Of a stretch of 64,000 nucleotides of DNA, positions 24,701 to 39,700 are shown piece after piece. Both the position numbers and the translations under genes were made by a program. Position 1 is the stretch's first letter. Each line of letters begins with the position of its first letter. This DNA is from Tridacna crocea (lineage: Eukaryota; Mollusca; Bivalvia; Cardiida; Cardiidae): NCBI GenBank assembly GCA_943736015.1, contig OX031063.1:39882672-39946671 (forward strand), read 5' to 3'. The notes under the pieces were generated by a model. The model was given only the letters and a program-made list of their open reading frames with translations. It ran no database searches and was not told the DNA's origin.

Positions 24701-27700
24701 AGCACTTGATCATTGTTGCTTCCCGCTTTTGAAGGCTTTTAGGCAAGGCAAACCATTATCTCTACAGTGCCACAAGATTGCCTGTTTATTCAGACAGGAG
24801 TTGTGGCAAATTTGTATGAAAAAGTTAGGATTTGTTTGAAATGGTTTTCCTTGGACTAAAACTCTTCTTAACAAGATCATTTTTCCTGCTTGATATAAAA
24901 AAAAAAAAACCATTAAATACATATGTTTCTGTTGAAATGATGCCTTCAACTAACCGACACTTGCCTGTAGAAATGATGTCTAACTTACTGTTTCAGCTTT
25001 AAATAGCCCTTTACCAATCAATCTAATTTTTCACAACCCTGAGGCAGATTTTTAAACCTGTTGCAGAAAAAGAGGAAAATATTGGTAACCAGTATTTTCT
25101 CCTATTTGCGACAATGTTTTCTATCCTTCCAAAGATGATTCCTATCTATTGAGCAACACATATTTTGTTATCTCTGAAAACCGCAGATTTGGATAAGTCC
25201 AAAATTTTGTTGTCTTGTGAAGTGTTTGTGTATGAAATGTGAATTGTGTATAACTTTTTGGTTGAAATCTTGCTATTGACATTTACTATTGATATTCAGA
25301 TCCAACTCACTTCTTGTTTCAGCTTTAACTCTTAACCACATGATAAAATTTTAGACTTGTCCAAATCAATGAACATTTGAAGGAGGCAAATATGGCTCCA
25401 ATAATGAGTTTTGCTTTTGAAAAGTGAGAAAATGTTGTGGAAAAGGGAGAAAATGCTGGTTAGGAGCATTTTCTCCTTTTCCCACTGTATTATTAACCCT
25501 TTACCCCATAAGGCATTTCTATGGTATCTGTAATTGTGTATATGACACCTTTTGATAGTGTAGAAAACATTGTGGCAAAAGGTGAAATTGCTCGTCATGA
25601 GCAATTTCACCATTTGCCACAATGTTTTCCAAAGGCTCCTACAAGCAATGCGTAGAAATGAGTATCTATGGAGTTAAAGGGTACTTTTCTCAGGATCAAC
25701 AAATCTCAGGATCGAGTGGTAAAGAGTTTAATCTTGTACCTCATAGTGCATATGTTGAATACTCAATGTTCAAGTCTTGACTCTTTACCACATAATCCCA
25801 GGTTTTCACCATTCTGTAAAAGAAGCCTTTTGAAAACATTGTTTGAAAAGGAGAAAATGCTGGTAACCAGCATTTTCTGCTTTTCCCACAATGTTTTCAA
25901 CCCTTTGCAAAACAATTTCCAATTCTGGTCACTTTAGATTTTTTGTCTGCTAATGCTTTCAATTTGAAAACGGTCTAAAATTTTGTTGTCTTTTAACTAT
26001 TTAAGCATAAAGAAGCCAAAGACTTACATTTCAAACTTTTCTGTACTCCAATTTTGTATTTTCTGAGACAAGCGTAGTAAGGCAGAGACATTCTTATCAA
26101 GTTAGGTGGTTTGTCTTAAATTTAGCGCTGGAATTTATTTTTGATGTTTATTAGATATATGTACTGATACAGAGTAGTACATATAAAACTAGGATTTATA
26201 GCCAGCCTTACGAAAATTAACTGCAGTTCGAAAATAATACCAGAATACATTTTTTATTTCTTCTTTCTTAATAACCTTTTATGGCTACCTAATGATTTTC
26301 TCTACACAGGTGTCTAAAGATAGGTGCATGCTTTTTGAGCTCACCTGAGCACAACGTGCTCAGGGGGAGCTATTGTGACCGGTCATCGTCCGGCGTCCGT
26401 CCGTCCGTCCTTCCATCTGTCTGTCCGTTAACAATTTCTTTAAAAATCTTCTCCTCCAAAACCAGAAGGCCAATCTTGATAAAACTTGGCAGGAATGTTC
26501 CTTGGGTGAAGCTCTACAAAAATTGTTAAAAGAATTTAATTCCAACAAAAACTCTGGTTGCCATGGCAACAAAATGGCTGAAAATGGAAAAAATCTTTAA
26601 AAATCTTCTTGTCACAAACCATAAGGCCGGGAGCATTCATATTTTGTATGAAGCATCATTGGGTGACCCTTTACCAAAATTGTTAAAATTATTCCCCTGG
26701 GGTCATATTTGGGCTTTGCCCGGGCGCACCCTATTTTACATAGAAACAAAGAAGGAAAGCTTTAAAAAATCTTCTGATGACAAACCATAATGGCTAGAGC
26801 ATTCATATTTAGTATGTAGCATTATCTGATGATCCTCTACCAAAATTGTTAAAATTATTCCTCTGCTGTCATATTTGGGCTCTGCCCGGGCGCACCCTAT
26901 TTTAAAATCTTTAAAAATCTTCTTGTGACAAAACATAAGGTTGGGAGCATTCATATTTTGTTTGAAACATCATTGGGTAACCCCTTACCAAAATTGTTAA
27001 AATCATTCCCATGGGGTCATATTTGGGCTTTGCCTGGGCGCACTCTTATTTTACATAGAAATTTAGAAGGAAATCTTTAAAACTTCTTCTGGTGACAAAT
27101 CATAATGGCTAGAACATTCCTATTTAGTGTGTAGCATTAACTGATGATCTTCTACCAAAATTGTTGAAATTATCCTTCTGCGGTCATATTTGGGCTCTGC
27201 CTGGGCGCACCCTTTTTTACAATCTTTAAAAATCTTCTTGTGACGAACCATAAGGCAGAGGGCGTTCATATTTTGTTTGAAGCATTATCGGGTGACCCCT
27301 TACCAAAATTGTTAAAATTATTCCCCTTGGGTCATATTTGGGCTTTGCCCCGGGCACACCCTGTTTTACATAGAAACAAAGAAGGAAACCTTTAATAAAT
27401 CTTTTTCTGACAAACCGTAATGGCTAGAGCATTCATATTTGCTATGTAGCAAAATCTGATAATCTTCTACCAAAATTGCTAGAATTATCCCTCTGCGGTC
27501 ATATTTGGGCTCTGCCCGGGCGCACCCTATTTTACATAGAAACAAAGAAGGAAATCTTTTAAAAATCTACTGGTGACAAACCATAAAGGCTAGAGCATTC
27601 ATATTTTGCATGTAGCATCATCTAGTGACCCTTTATAAAAATAATTAAAATTATCCCCTTCGGGTCATATTTTGGCTCTGTGCCCTGGTGCTCACTATTT

Positions 27701-30700
27701 CACATGGACTTATAGAAGGAAGTTTTTAAAATCAATTCCATCTAAAAAGGAGAAATTGTTTGTAACAAGCAATTTCTCCTTTCTCACAATCTTTTCTACC
27801 ACATAGATCACTTATTTTTCATTTTAGATACATTTTAAAATGTCGTCTGCAATTTGTTTCAATTTGGAACGGTCTAAAATTTTGTCGTCTGGTAATGGCT
27901 AAACTACAAGTCAAAAAGGGAACAAGACACTGTGATGAGAAAAATTGATGATAAGCAGCAGCTTTTAGCTCCACTGGCCAAAGACAAAGAAGAAAATCTG
28001 TAAACATATTTTTGTGACAAACACCAGGGTATGCCTTATTTGAAAAGAATTAATAGCCTGCCCTTGATAAACCATATAAGTTACAAATATACTCAGGTGA
28101 GCGATATAGGACCATCATGGTCCTCTTGTTTCAATCACTTTTTAATTTTTTCAAACATTAAAACACCGAGAATCAATTACTGGTACCCTTATAATGGCCT
28201 GCAACACATAAAAAGGGGCATTCGGATATTTGCCCAAAGTGTTGTCTCGGATCAGCCTGAGCAGTATGCACACTCTAATGCGAAACAACTTTCCGTTATT
28301 TTGGGAATTTTCTCTTTTGCACAAGTCTACTGTAGCACAAAATTTTATGTAGTCTTAAAGTGCTGTGTCAGATTAGCCTGCGCAGACTGTGCAGGTTCAT
28401 CCAAGACAATGCTCTACGCAAATGTCTGAATGCCTTTTTTTAGTGTGTTGCAAGCCATAAAATAAGTAAGGCTAAGAATGGCTTCATATTGTGAGAAGAA
28501 GTGTATAAAATATGCCTTTAACCCATTACCACACAATCCCTACTTTTGACGACCCTGAGAATGAAGCCTTTTGAAAACATAGTGGGAAAAGGAGAAAATG
28601 CTGGCTAGCCAGAAAATGCTGGTAACCAGCATTTTCTCCTTTTCCCACAATGTTTTCTACCCTTCACAAAATAAATCTCAAAGTTTCAATCACTTTAATT
28701 TTGTCATCTGTGATTGCTTTGGATTTGGACAAGCCTAAAATATTGTCGTTTGGTAAAGAGTTAACCCATTACCATACAATCCCGACTTTTGACACCCCTG
28801 AGAAAGAAGCCTTTAGAAAACACTGTGGGAAAAGGAGAAAATGCTGGTAACCAGCATTTTCTCCTTTTCCTACAATGTTTTCTACCCTTCACAAAACAAA
28901 TTTTAAATTTTCAGTCACTTCTATTTTGTCGTCTGCAAATGCTTTTTAATCTGGACAAGTCTATAATATTGTTGTTTGGTAATGTGTTAATAAGCACAGT
29001 TATACACAGCTTTTAATAAGATCAAGAACAAATTATTTATAAATCCCCATTTTTTGGGGCCAGATTAAAATAGTTATTATATCATTTTTTTGTTTTCCAT
29101 AATGGTTCATACGAAATAGATTGGCAATATAAAACTTACAAATAAAGAATTTGTAAGTCTCAACCAAAATATGGAAAAAATACTAATCTTGTTTTGATCT
29201 ATATGGCACAGAAACTCTAAAGGAAGGTAAAATAACTGCAAAATAATGTCAAAAGTTGTTTTAGTTTAAATTGGGCACAGGCTTGTTTTAAAAAATGTAG
29301 CCAGTTTAACCTTTTACCTCTCATTCTCAAGTTAAAATGAGCCTGAGGAAAACATCTTTTGAGAACAATGTTTGAAAAGGAGAAAATGCTAGTAACCAGC
29401 ATAATTATTTACTGATACAGAGTAGTTCATGCTAGTAACAAGCATATTCTTCTGTTAAGTATGTTGGCTGCAAATGCTTCCCATTCGGTTGAGTCCAAAA
29501 GTTTATGGTTTGGTAAAGAATTAAACTGGCCACAGGCTTTTATTGAGAAATGTAACCAGCTTAAATATACTTTTCTAGTGTAGTGTAACCTTTTTTTCCC
29601 CCTCCCACCCATTTAGTTTTATTGTGGTGGTGTCATACCTGGTTAAAAGAAAAAGTAAAACCAACCAAAATTATTTTTTTGACCTCATTCAGTTACAAGT
29701 TGTATTAGAAGATTAAAGATATTTTTTGATATTTTTTTTCCAGCAATACTATTAATTCTGTTGTGCATAATTATTTATTCACATATAAAAACATGAAAAA
29801 ATCTCTTTGGCAAAAAGAGTTGCTTGTCTTCAACACAATCTTTTTTTAAGATGTTTTGAAAAGTGGTCTGCTTTAAATAAAAAATGTGATTATTTTTTAA
29901 GTTGATGAGAAAGCAAGTTTGTCCAAGAAAACAAAAAAAAGATTAAAGCTTTTCATGCAATGTTATATTCTGTGTATATAGCAGCTTATTCAGAAGACTT
30001 TGCATGTAAGTTTGGTTTGCACATGTAACTTTTACAAGTTATGATTTTTTTTTTTTTCAAATTTTGTTGGATTCAAAATTTGGTTTTAGAAAGAAATAGA
30101 AAATGAGGCCAGTTTAGTTTTCATTTTGCCCAATTATTTAGACCTTAAACCAAAAGCCTTTTCATTTCCTGTTAAAGTGGTTTGAAAATGCCCATTGCCC
30201 AAAGCCCATTCAGCATTTTGTCATGGTTTGTATCCATTTAAGCCGGCGAGAAACCATCAGTTGGTTAGCTGTTTCATGAGTTATCTTCTTTGATCAAAAT
30301 AATGAAAGTGACTAAATCAATTTTCCTATTTCAAAGTGATGCAATAGTCAAAGAGATAAGTTTTAAAAGAAAATCAATTTTGTAAGCCAGTAGGGCAGTT
30401 AGGGGCTATAATGGCCCTCTTTGAATTATTTTCTGAGTTCTCCATCTTACATAATTGCAATTTTTTTTTTAAATTTACATGTTAACTTTTGAGATTAATT
30501 GGCAGTTATGTAATTTACATGAATTAAAATGAACATCTTTAAGAGTCACTTCTTTAGTTTTCATAATCTTTTAACAATAAATTTGATATTTTACATAGGT
30601 TCAAAATGGGTTGTTAAATATTTTTACATAATCATGTCGCAGTGGACTTTTCTTAGATTAACATATTGTTTGAATGGAAAGATTTTCCGTCTTTTACAAT

Positions 30701-33700
30701 TGATTATTGTTCAACAAATAAGACTAACTATATTCATGAATTTGAATCTGCCTGTTAGATAATTATCTAAGCAAAGAAAACTGATTTTAATCACTGTGTT
30801 TAGAGCTTGATAAAGAATAACCCTGTAATATGATGCTGTGCTGATCTTTGACACCTTCACCATTTGTAGCTTTTTCAACCATGTACGTGTATACATTAAA
30901 ATCTTTTTGATTAGCCAACTCAATTGAGCAAGCAATGTATTCAAACCAAGCACACTTTGATAAAAAAAAAGAAACAGGCAAATCTGTTGAAATTATATGC
31001 ATTAAGCTACCACCTGTTTTAAAAACATACCAAAAGACAAATTTTTTGTAGACTGCTAAAAATTGGAAATATTTGCATAGGACAGATTGAATGGGGCTCA
31101 AATGATGAAATTTAAGCTTGAAAAAGAGTCGGAAGCATTGTGGAAAAATGAGAAATGCTGGTTACCAGAACTTTCTCCTTTTCCTACAACATTTTCAAAA
31201 GTTTAATTCATCAGGGTTGTTAGTTCTCATGGCTTTGATAAATTTAGGTAAAGCTTACAAATGTCTGCTTGCTTGATAGTAATTTGACTGTACTTGCAGA
31301 TACATGATACTGTCATGGCTATAGATAAAAGAAGGCAAGCAGAAAAAAGGAGAAACATTACAGAAACTATTAAAAATAGACATTACATGTTCATAAAATA
31401 GAGAAGTTGCTCATGTTGAGCTTGTTCTCGTTCTTTCATATTGTTTCTGAAAAGTCATGCTACAAGTTTGCAAGGATTGTAGAAATCTTTTGTTCACCTG
31501 TAATTAACAAAAGGCAACAGCTTTTCATTAGGCATGACCTTCACATCTAACTGACTTTCAACTTCTGAACTAATCATGTATTTGTAATATTGTGTGTATG
31601 ATTTCAATAGTGGCAGCATCAAGAAAAGGACATCATGTGATCACTCCTCAACTTCTATGTAAGATTGATATGCATGACCTTTCACCTTTGTTGTAATTAT
31701 GACCTTGAAATCTAACATACTTTTTTTTTTGTGTATTATAGTTTTACACAATTTGGTTATACTATTTATTTTTTTCTGCCAAAAATATTGAATTTGATCT
31801 TCAGTTTTGTTCAGTATATGCTTTATGGCTGTTTAAAGGCTCACCTTTCTTATATCCGTCATGTAAATATGACTTTGTTGAAATTTTGCATGCTTGATTT
31901 GAAAAAATGTTCAAGATCTATAAGCATTGACAGGCTGAGTAAGTGAAATGGCAAAGTTTCCTCTTATCTTTTAATTTCACACCCAACGCATGTTTGAAGG
32001 AAACTGCCATGAAAACAGCGGTGTGAACATTAATTAAAATTTAATTTATGCATACATGTGAAAAAAGTTACTAAAGGAAAAATAACAAGTCGGAACAATT
32101 TATCCCTTGCTTCAAAGTTTTCAGAAGTAGTCTGCCTCCTATGTTATGTTGAAAATGTGAATGTAATGCGTTACAGAAATCTAAATTTCCTTCAGAAGCT
32201 GTATTCATTCTTTTCCAAGTTAGTGATGATAAAATAGAATGTAAATTATTAATGACAATGATTTTGTGGGAGATGTATTCAAGCAGGTAGGTTCTTAATG
32301 GCTTGAAGTTTCACTGTATGTCACATTGTTTTTAAAAGCTTTCTTTTATTCATCTATCACAATAAATAAAGCTCTACATAAGTAACAGAGGGGAACAAAA
32401 ATTAGGGATAGATACCTTTTTTTAACTGACATAAAAATGAGCTTTTCTGACCATGCTGTGTCTGTCATACATAGTTCAGGCATCTACAGTTACCTTGTTT
32501 GCACTCTAGCTTAGTTGCACATTTTCAGTCCAATACTCATGAAATATGGTCAAAAATTTTTTTTGATACTATCTCAGACATTTATAAATATGGTCTCTTT
32601 GGGTGAAGAAACAGGCCACTGGAATTAGTCTAAGAAAAATATTAGTGTGCCCTTAAGAGTGCACATTTTCAGCCAAATACTCGTGAAACTTGGTCAGAAT
32701 GTTAGTTTTGTAGCATGATATCGCTGACAAGTTCAAACCTGGTCACATTTTGTAAGAAAGTAGGTTACATGGACTTACCTTTGAAAAATGAGTGTGTTGT
32801 AGAGGCCACATTTTCAGTCTTTTGCTGATGAAACTTAATGTAAATATTTGCCTTGAGTATATCTAGTACAAGTTCAAAATTGGATCTTACCAGGTCAACA
32901 AATATGTTAATGGGACAAATCTTCCCACGAAAATTGGCAAGAATGTTTGTCCTATTGATATATCAGATAAGTTGAAAATTGAGTCTTTAAGTACATGAAG
33001 GCCACTGAGACCAATCGAACAAAAACCTTATGTACACTTTAGAGGGCATGTTTTCCGTCTGAGACACATGAATTTTTATCAGAATCTTTGTCTTGACAAT
33101 ATCTTAACCAAGTTTTAGGCAGGATATGATAGGTCAGTTTTAGCCAGGATATGATAGGTCACTTAAACATATTTTTTACATTATCACAACCAGGATGTCT
33201 TTAACTGAACCAGTTTGAGATGTCTTTTCTCAGGTGGGGTTGTTAGGGCCAATGACCTTGTTCAAGGAAAATAAGATATGTATTGATATACAAAAACTAG
33301 TTGATTTCAAGGCCAATCTTTGACTATAACTTCTATATCTTTGTATGAACATTTACTCACTGTTGGTAATTCAGAGACAAAGTAAGGGAGAAGAATTAAA
33401 CTTGTTGATAAGTTTCATTACATACAATAAGGATGTTTTGGGTTTAAACCCTTTACCAAACAATGCCTTGTTCTTACGACCCAGAAGAAGAAGCCTTCTG
33501 AAAACATTGGGGCAAAAGGGGAAAATGCTGGTAACCAGCATTTTGTCCTTCTCCCACAATGTTTTCTACTCTTCTAAAGTCAAGTTTCTACTTTTGAGCC
33601 ACGTTTTGTCATCTGCAATTTTTTTCCATTTGGAAGGGCCTGAAATTTTGTCATTTGGTAAAAAGTTAAAAACAATTTTACTTTGAAAAGTTTATCATTT

Positions 33701-36700
33701 TGGTTTATTATTAGAATCATCATAACTTTTTTTAGCAGACAACAAAATTTTTAGGCTAGTCCAAATTGAAAGAGTGAGAAGCCAAACTGAATGTGGACCA
33801 AACGATAAGAATAAGGGTGGGAACATTGTGAACTGGAGAAAATGATGGTGACCAGCATTTTCTCCCTTACACTGTTTCCATTAGTTATCTCCCCTTCCTT
33901 TGATCTTAGATAGCATTTAACCCATGTTGTACACATGTTCACCATACTGTTTAGTACTATTCACTCTACCAAACTATAAACTGTTTCACATCTAATCTCC
34001 CTTTACATCTTAGTTCCAGCTTTAACACTACCACACAATTGTGACTTATAATGACCCTGAGGAAGAAACGTTTCGAAAACATTGTGGGAAAAGGAGAAAA
34101 TGCTGGTAACCAGCGTTTTCTCTTTTTCACACAATGATTTCTACCCTTCCCAAACCAAGTTTCAACTTTTCAGTCACATATATTTTGTCGCCTGAAATGA
34201 TATACAGAAGGATAGCGCCTTTCATATGTGATACCCGGCTGGGTGGCTCAGTGGTTAGCATATCTGAATGTGACCTGGTGGTCGTTAGTTCGATACCTGA
34301 TTGTGGCAAACTTTCTTTCCAGTGATTTTTCGCCTCTCACCTCTGATGCATTTGAAAAAAGTAGTCAATGGCTCTGGAAAGAAAGTTGTATTAATACTGG
34401 TGTGGGGAAGCCAGGAAACACATGGCTGCGTCACTGACCGCCATGATATGACCTAAGCTACTAAAATGGCAATACAAACCTAACCAAACAATTCATTTAT
34501 TATGTTGCTTCTGCAGCCATTATAGATTAAGATTAGACTGCAAAGAACAGAAAGCATGATTTAAAAACAATATCATCTTGAGCTTTCATTTCTTTCTTGT
34601 CCCCTGCCTCCCTACTGCAAATGTCCAGCGCACTAGAAGCTGTGCTTTCTGGATCTGTTCTTAGTATCTTACAGCCAAAATTTCTGGGAATGCTGTTCTA
34701 TTTATCAGTCATTACTTGTTCTGTCCCCCTTCTTTTTTAACTCTGTACTTAATGACACTACCGGTATTTTAGACTGTTCCAATTCAAAACATTTGCAGAT
34801 GACAAATAAGGCTAAAGTGATTGGATGGATTTGTTTTTGAAAGGTAGGAAAAAATTGTGGGAAATGGAGAAAATGCTGATTACCAGCATTTTCTCCTTTT
34901 CCCACAGTCTTTTCTACTCTTACAATGGCAGTTTCAATTTTTGAGACATATTTATTTTGTCGTCTACAAATGCTTTCAATGTGGACAAGTCTAAAATTTT
35001 GTCTTTTGGTAAAACATATTGGGATTGCATGGTAAAATGGTAATAAAATCATGGTATACCTAGATGGGGTGTACAATATACCAAGTAGTTTTTGGCATGC
35101 CTTACTGATTTTTTTTTTTGAACTTATGGAAAGAAACTTTAAAATACAGTTGGAAGGTTTCTTCACGACTGTCACACATAATTATATTCTCCATTAGAAA
35201 TTTCATTCACGGTTCGCTCAAAATGAATCTGGAAGGAATTTGCATTTGGTACTGGGTGTTTTCAAGGTTTTTTCAAGTACTTCAAGTTATTAAATTTGGT
35301 TGTGATGGTAGTTTTGTTTATGTTTGGAGGTTCATTGCTCAGTGGGTAAGGTGTTGGACACTTAAGTCTTGATTTGTTGATTTGATCCCCACTGGTAATG
35401 AAACGTGAATGGGAGTGCCAATACGCAAGGTACAACAGAGCACTGCAATAGCACTGGCAACAATTGGAAACCATGTGAGTAGTAAGCTGTTAGGGGAAAA
35501 AAAGAGGATCTGCTCACTTCAAGCATTTCCTCCTATTTCAAGCAGTTTTCAAAAGCCACATGTTTGGAATTATAGAAAAACTACAAGATCTTGTAGTTTA
35601 AGTATGAAATATTATTTTGTATTTGCACAAGTTGTAGACTCCTTTAACCCTTTACCACACAATCCCTGGTTTTTACAATCATGAGATAGAAGCCTTTTGA
35701 AAATATTGTGGAAAAAGGAGCATTTTCTCCTTTTCCCACAATGTTTTCTACTTTGCTGGAAACAAATTTTTGAGTTTCTTTCCCTTATTGTCTGCAAATG
35801 CTTTCAGTTTGGACCAGTCTTTAATTTTGTTGTTTGGTAAAGAGTTAACCCGAACCCCACATGTAGATGTATTACAAAGCATAGATAGCCATATATGGGA
35901 AACATTCAAATAAAGGTCTGTTATTAAAAAACAGTAAGAATCACTCATCAGTTATTGTACTGCCTTGTCCCATCATCATTACTGTCTTTCAATAATATAT
36001 ATATATATGAGCCACTCTGGCAAAAGTGGGCTTACTGCATCTCATTGATGCACTATACCAAGCAAGCTATTACATAGTTATGGATCTGTAATTACATGTA
36101 CCACTTTCTTAATAACGACAAACTTAACCCATTACCACACAATCCCTACTTTTTACGCCCCTGAGAAAGAAGCCTTTTTGAAAACACTGTGGGAAAAGGA
36201 GAAAATGCTGGTAACCAGCATTTTCTCCTTTTCTCACAGTGTTTTTTACCCTTCCCAGAACAAATTTCAATTTTTCAGTCACCTTTATTTTGTCGTCTGC
36301 AAATGCTTTCAATTTGGACTAGTCTATATTTTTCTCATGTGATAAAGAGTTAATCATATGATAAACTAGTCCTTTGACATACAGAAAACTGACCAATAGC
36401 GAAAATGTTTGCCCAGGTCAGCCTGTGTGAACTGTGCGGACTGACCTGGGTCATTACATTTTTGCAGATGTATTTAACATGCCCTTTTCAAAGAGCATGG
36501 CTCATAATTATGTTCAACATTTTGCCAAATAATTCTGATTTTAGGACCCTGCTTTTGAAAGCATTGTGAGAAAAGGAGATAAGCTGACTTTCTTCTTTTC
36601 CTAATGATTTTTAAATGCCCATGCCTAAAGATTACTAAAATTTGTAATTGTTTAGTGAACGGTTAAATGTAATGGATTTTTCGATGCCTTGGATATCATG

Positions 36701-39700
36701 AATAGTAAAACTTTTATAGCATTATTAAAGGTCAAAAATAGGCTGAAATTTAAAGAGGATAAATTACAGCTTGTGTGCCATTGTTGTGTTTGTCACAATA
36801 TACAAGCTACCATCTCTGTCAGAGTGACCCTAAAACAAGGGGTTGTTAAGTAAAGATTTAAGTGTTTGCAAAAATAGGCTTATGCCAATTAGAATAGAAC
36901 TTTGCTCTATTTCTATGATCATTATTTTTCAAATACTGCCTTGTGAAATATTTGCAGTACTGCTGATTTATATGCAAGCATTTGGTTACATATAGAAGAT
37001 GTTAAAAGGTAACTGATTGACATCTTGGGTTTTGTTTTATCATCTTTGTGTAACTGTACAGACTTTGATGGTTTGGTATCATTTGAAATTTGATGGTTAA
37101 ATACTTTCTAAGAATTGGTGGTTAGTTTCTCTAAAATTTTCTGGTTTATTTAACGTCTGAAGTTTGGTGGTTTGAAACCTGATGAACTTTGGTGCTTACT
37201 TATGTTTCTCTTTGATTGACATCCATTATCAAGATGTTACCTGTTGTAAGTACCCAGTAGATGACAAGCAACAAACACTCAGCTCATGAATGTACAGTGA
37301 ATCTAATGTTCTCGAATCGAAAGACTTGTAACAGAGCGCCACAAAGTCATGTGTAAAATTGCTGTTGAATTCAATCCTATCCCATAATTTTGATGAAGGG
37401 CAAGGATTATCCTGTCCAAGATCATTAAATTGAATGAGAATAATATCTTGAACAAGGATCAGGTAGGATAAAATAATGGGTCTTTAACACCTTCTATGTC
37501 TTTTATAATCAGCACAACCAGAATGACTACAACTTAACCTTTTACTCCATAGATACTCATTTCTACGCATTGCTTGTAGGAGCCTTTGGAAAACATTGTG
37601 GCAAAAGGTGAAATTGCTCATGACGAGCAATTTCACCTTTTGTCACAATATTTTCTATGCTATCAAAAGGTGTCATATACACATAAGAAACGGCTTCATC
37701 CTTGTTGTTATTTAGGGTCAATCAGAGATACCATAGAAATGCCTTATGGGGTAAAGGGTTAATGGTTATACTCAGATGAATGCTGCTGGGTCTATGTCCC
37801 TCTTGTTTCATCAATCTTTTTTATGATGTAACAAATGCACTGTACCAATGGAACAATGATCTTTGAAGAATTGTTTGAAAAATTAGATAAATGCAACCCA
37901 CAAGTTGATGGTGAATTATAAGACAATTGTTAGAAATTATTATTAATGTAGAAATTGTTAAGTAGTATCACTTATCCATGTGTCAAGAATTTTACAGTAG
38001 GCAAATGTTACATACATATAAACATGATATGAATTTGTCTTTCTGTCGGGTTTGGTTCTTTTACATTATAAAGACATTATAATATTGTATCTCTACACTT
38101 GTGTTACTGTATCTTGATTATCTGGCTGGGTTGCTAGAAATATTGCTTGTGTTTGTGAAGGGAATGGGATAGTTACTGTACTGGTTATAGCAAAGCTGTA
38201 CCAGTGTCATTTTTCACTTTGATATGTATTTATGAAAGGGTATGTGCTGGGTTCAGGGTCTGCATTCACCAACCATTCTAACGAACGTTCTTGGTCTTAT
38301 TCTTCAAGATGACCTGACTGTGAAAGTAACAGACCTTCCGATTGGCTAAACCAAATGGTTTAGCCAATTGGAAGATCTGTTACTTTCACATTGACAAAAT
38401 TCTGAAGAATAAGCCTAAGAATATTCTTAAGAATGGTTGGTGAATACAGGCCCAGGTGTCCTTTGAAAGTGGGCCATATTCATCAACCTTTTGAATGTAA
38501 ATTTTGCTGTGTCTTTCTACTCATCTGGCTGGCTTAACTCTTTACCACACAATCCCGATTTTTAACGACCCCAGCATTTTCCCCTTTTCCCTCAATGTTT
38601 TCTTACCTATCAAAGACAAGTACCGTTACCGGAGACACGTTTGAATTGTCATATGCAAATGCTTTCAATTTGGACAAGTTTTCATTTTCATCGTGTGGTA
38701 AAGAGTTAAAGGCCCAGTAGAGGCCTAAATATCAAAGCAGGTGTCATAATGCATTTAAATTTAAATCCTACCATGTAAAATTATGAAATATATTGTGGAG
38801 ATGACAGTGAGATGACAATCTGTTGTTGTGTGGTTGGGCCATGTGTTAATTGCTAGCAGAAAAGGCAAAAAAGGAAACAAAAGACACAGCTTCCTGGCAG
38901 GTTTTAACCAAGATTTGAAATTAATTTCTCTGGCAGCAGCTAATACTTGTACTGACAATACAATGACAGATTGTCAGCTTCACAATAATTTCCATACTTG
39001 TAAATTGTATGAGATAAATTCAAAAGTATTCAAACACCCGCTTTGATTACTTTTGGGCTTTTTCATTACTTTAATGTGTCTTTGCACATATTTTGTGAGA
39101 GATGGTCATTCTGTCTTTGCCCAGGCAGTACCATAAAGGTACAAGAAAAAGAATTTAAGCAAGAAGCTATTAAGTTTTCACCAATGTGACCTGCCATTGC
39201 AAAGATACTCTGACAGGCTCTGAACTGGGTCAAAGTATTCTTTAAAACTAATCAATTTAACCAACCATTTTAATCAATTTTAGTTCCACAAAATGTATAA
39301 CTTTTGCCATTTCCACCATGTTACAAAGGAATGTATTGCATATAACCTTTAGATATGTCAGATTCTACATGTGCGAGATATCCAATACCAGTGTTAATTG
39401 ATTAACAACAACAACAAAAAATTATGTGTCTGTACCCAGTCAGAAAGACCTGAATAGATTTTGCAATTTCAGGCTGTTTTGTCCAAACATCTCGCAAAAA
39501 AGTGGACACTGTCCATCTAAAATCAGATAACACAGTCCATGTAGTCTGATCTTGATCTACACACCCCACATAAACAATTTAACGCTTTACCAAACGACAA
39601 AATTTTAGACTGGTCCAAGTTGAAAGTACTTGCAGAGGGCAAAATAAATATAACTCAAAAACTGAAATTTGTTTCCAGCAGGGTACAAAACATTGTGGAA

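Larger units (their letters stand above)
26334..28131 (+). mobile_element. AGCTCACC-type pearl/Helitron-like element with tandem core
   Basis: 5' hairpin TGAGCACAACGTGCTCA, then (CCGT)n at 26394-26412, a tandem core at about 26570-27740, and a 3' end AGGTGAGCGATATAGG with hairpin AGGACCATCATGGTCCT followed by CTTGTTT. No coding capacity. Resembles bivalve pearl elements and non-autonomous Helitron relatives; superfamily is inferred. Confidence 0.8.

Noticed and set aside
26335-26790. Frames over the AGCTCACC element on both strands
   Set aside because: Mobile-element sequence with tandem core; translations carry no transposase, Rep or helicase motif.
34232-34310. Possible genuine tRNA gene
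   Set aside because: A and B boxes are present but there is no acceptor stem or plausible anticodon stem, and the head is joined to a SINE body shared with another copy.
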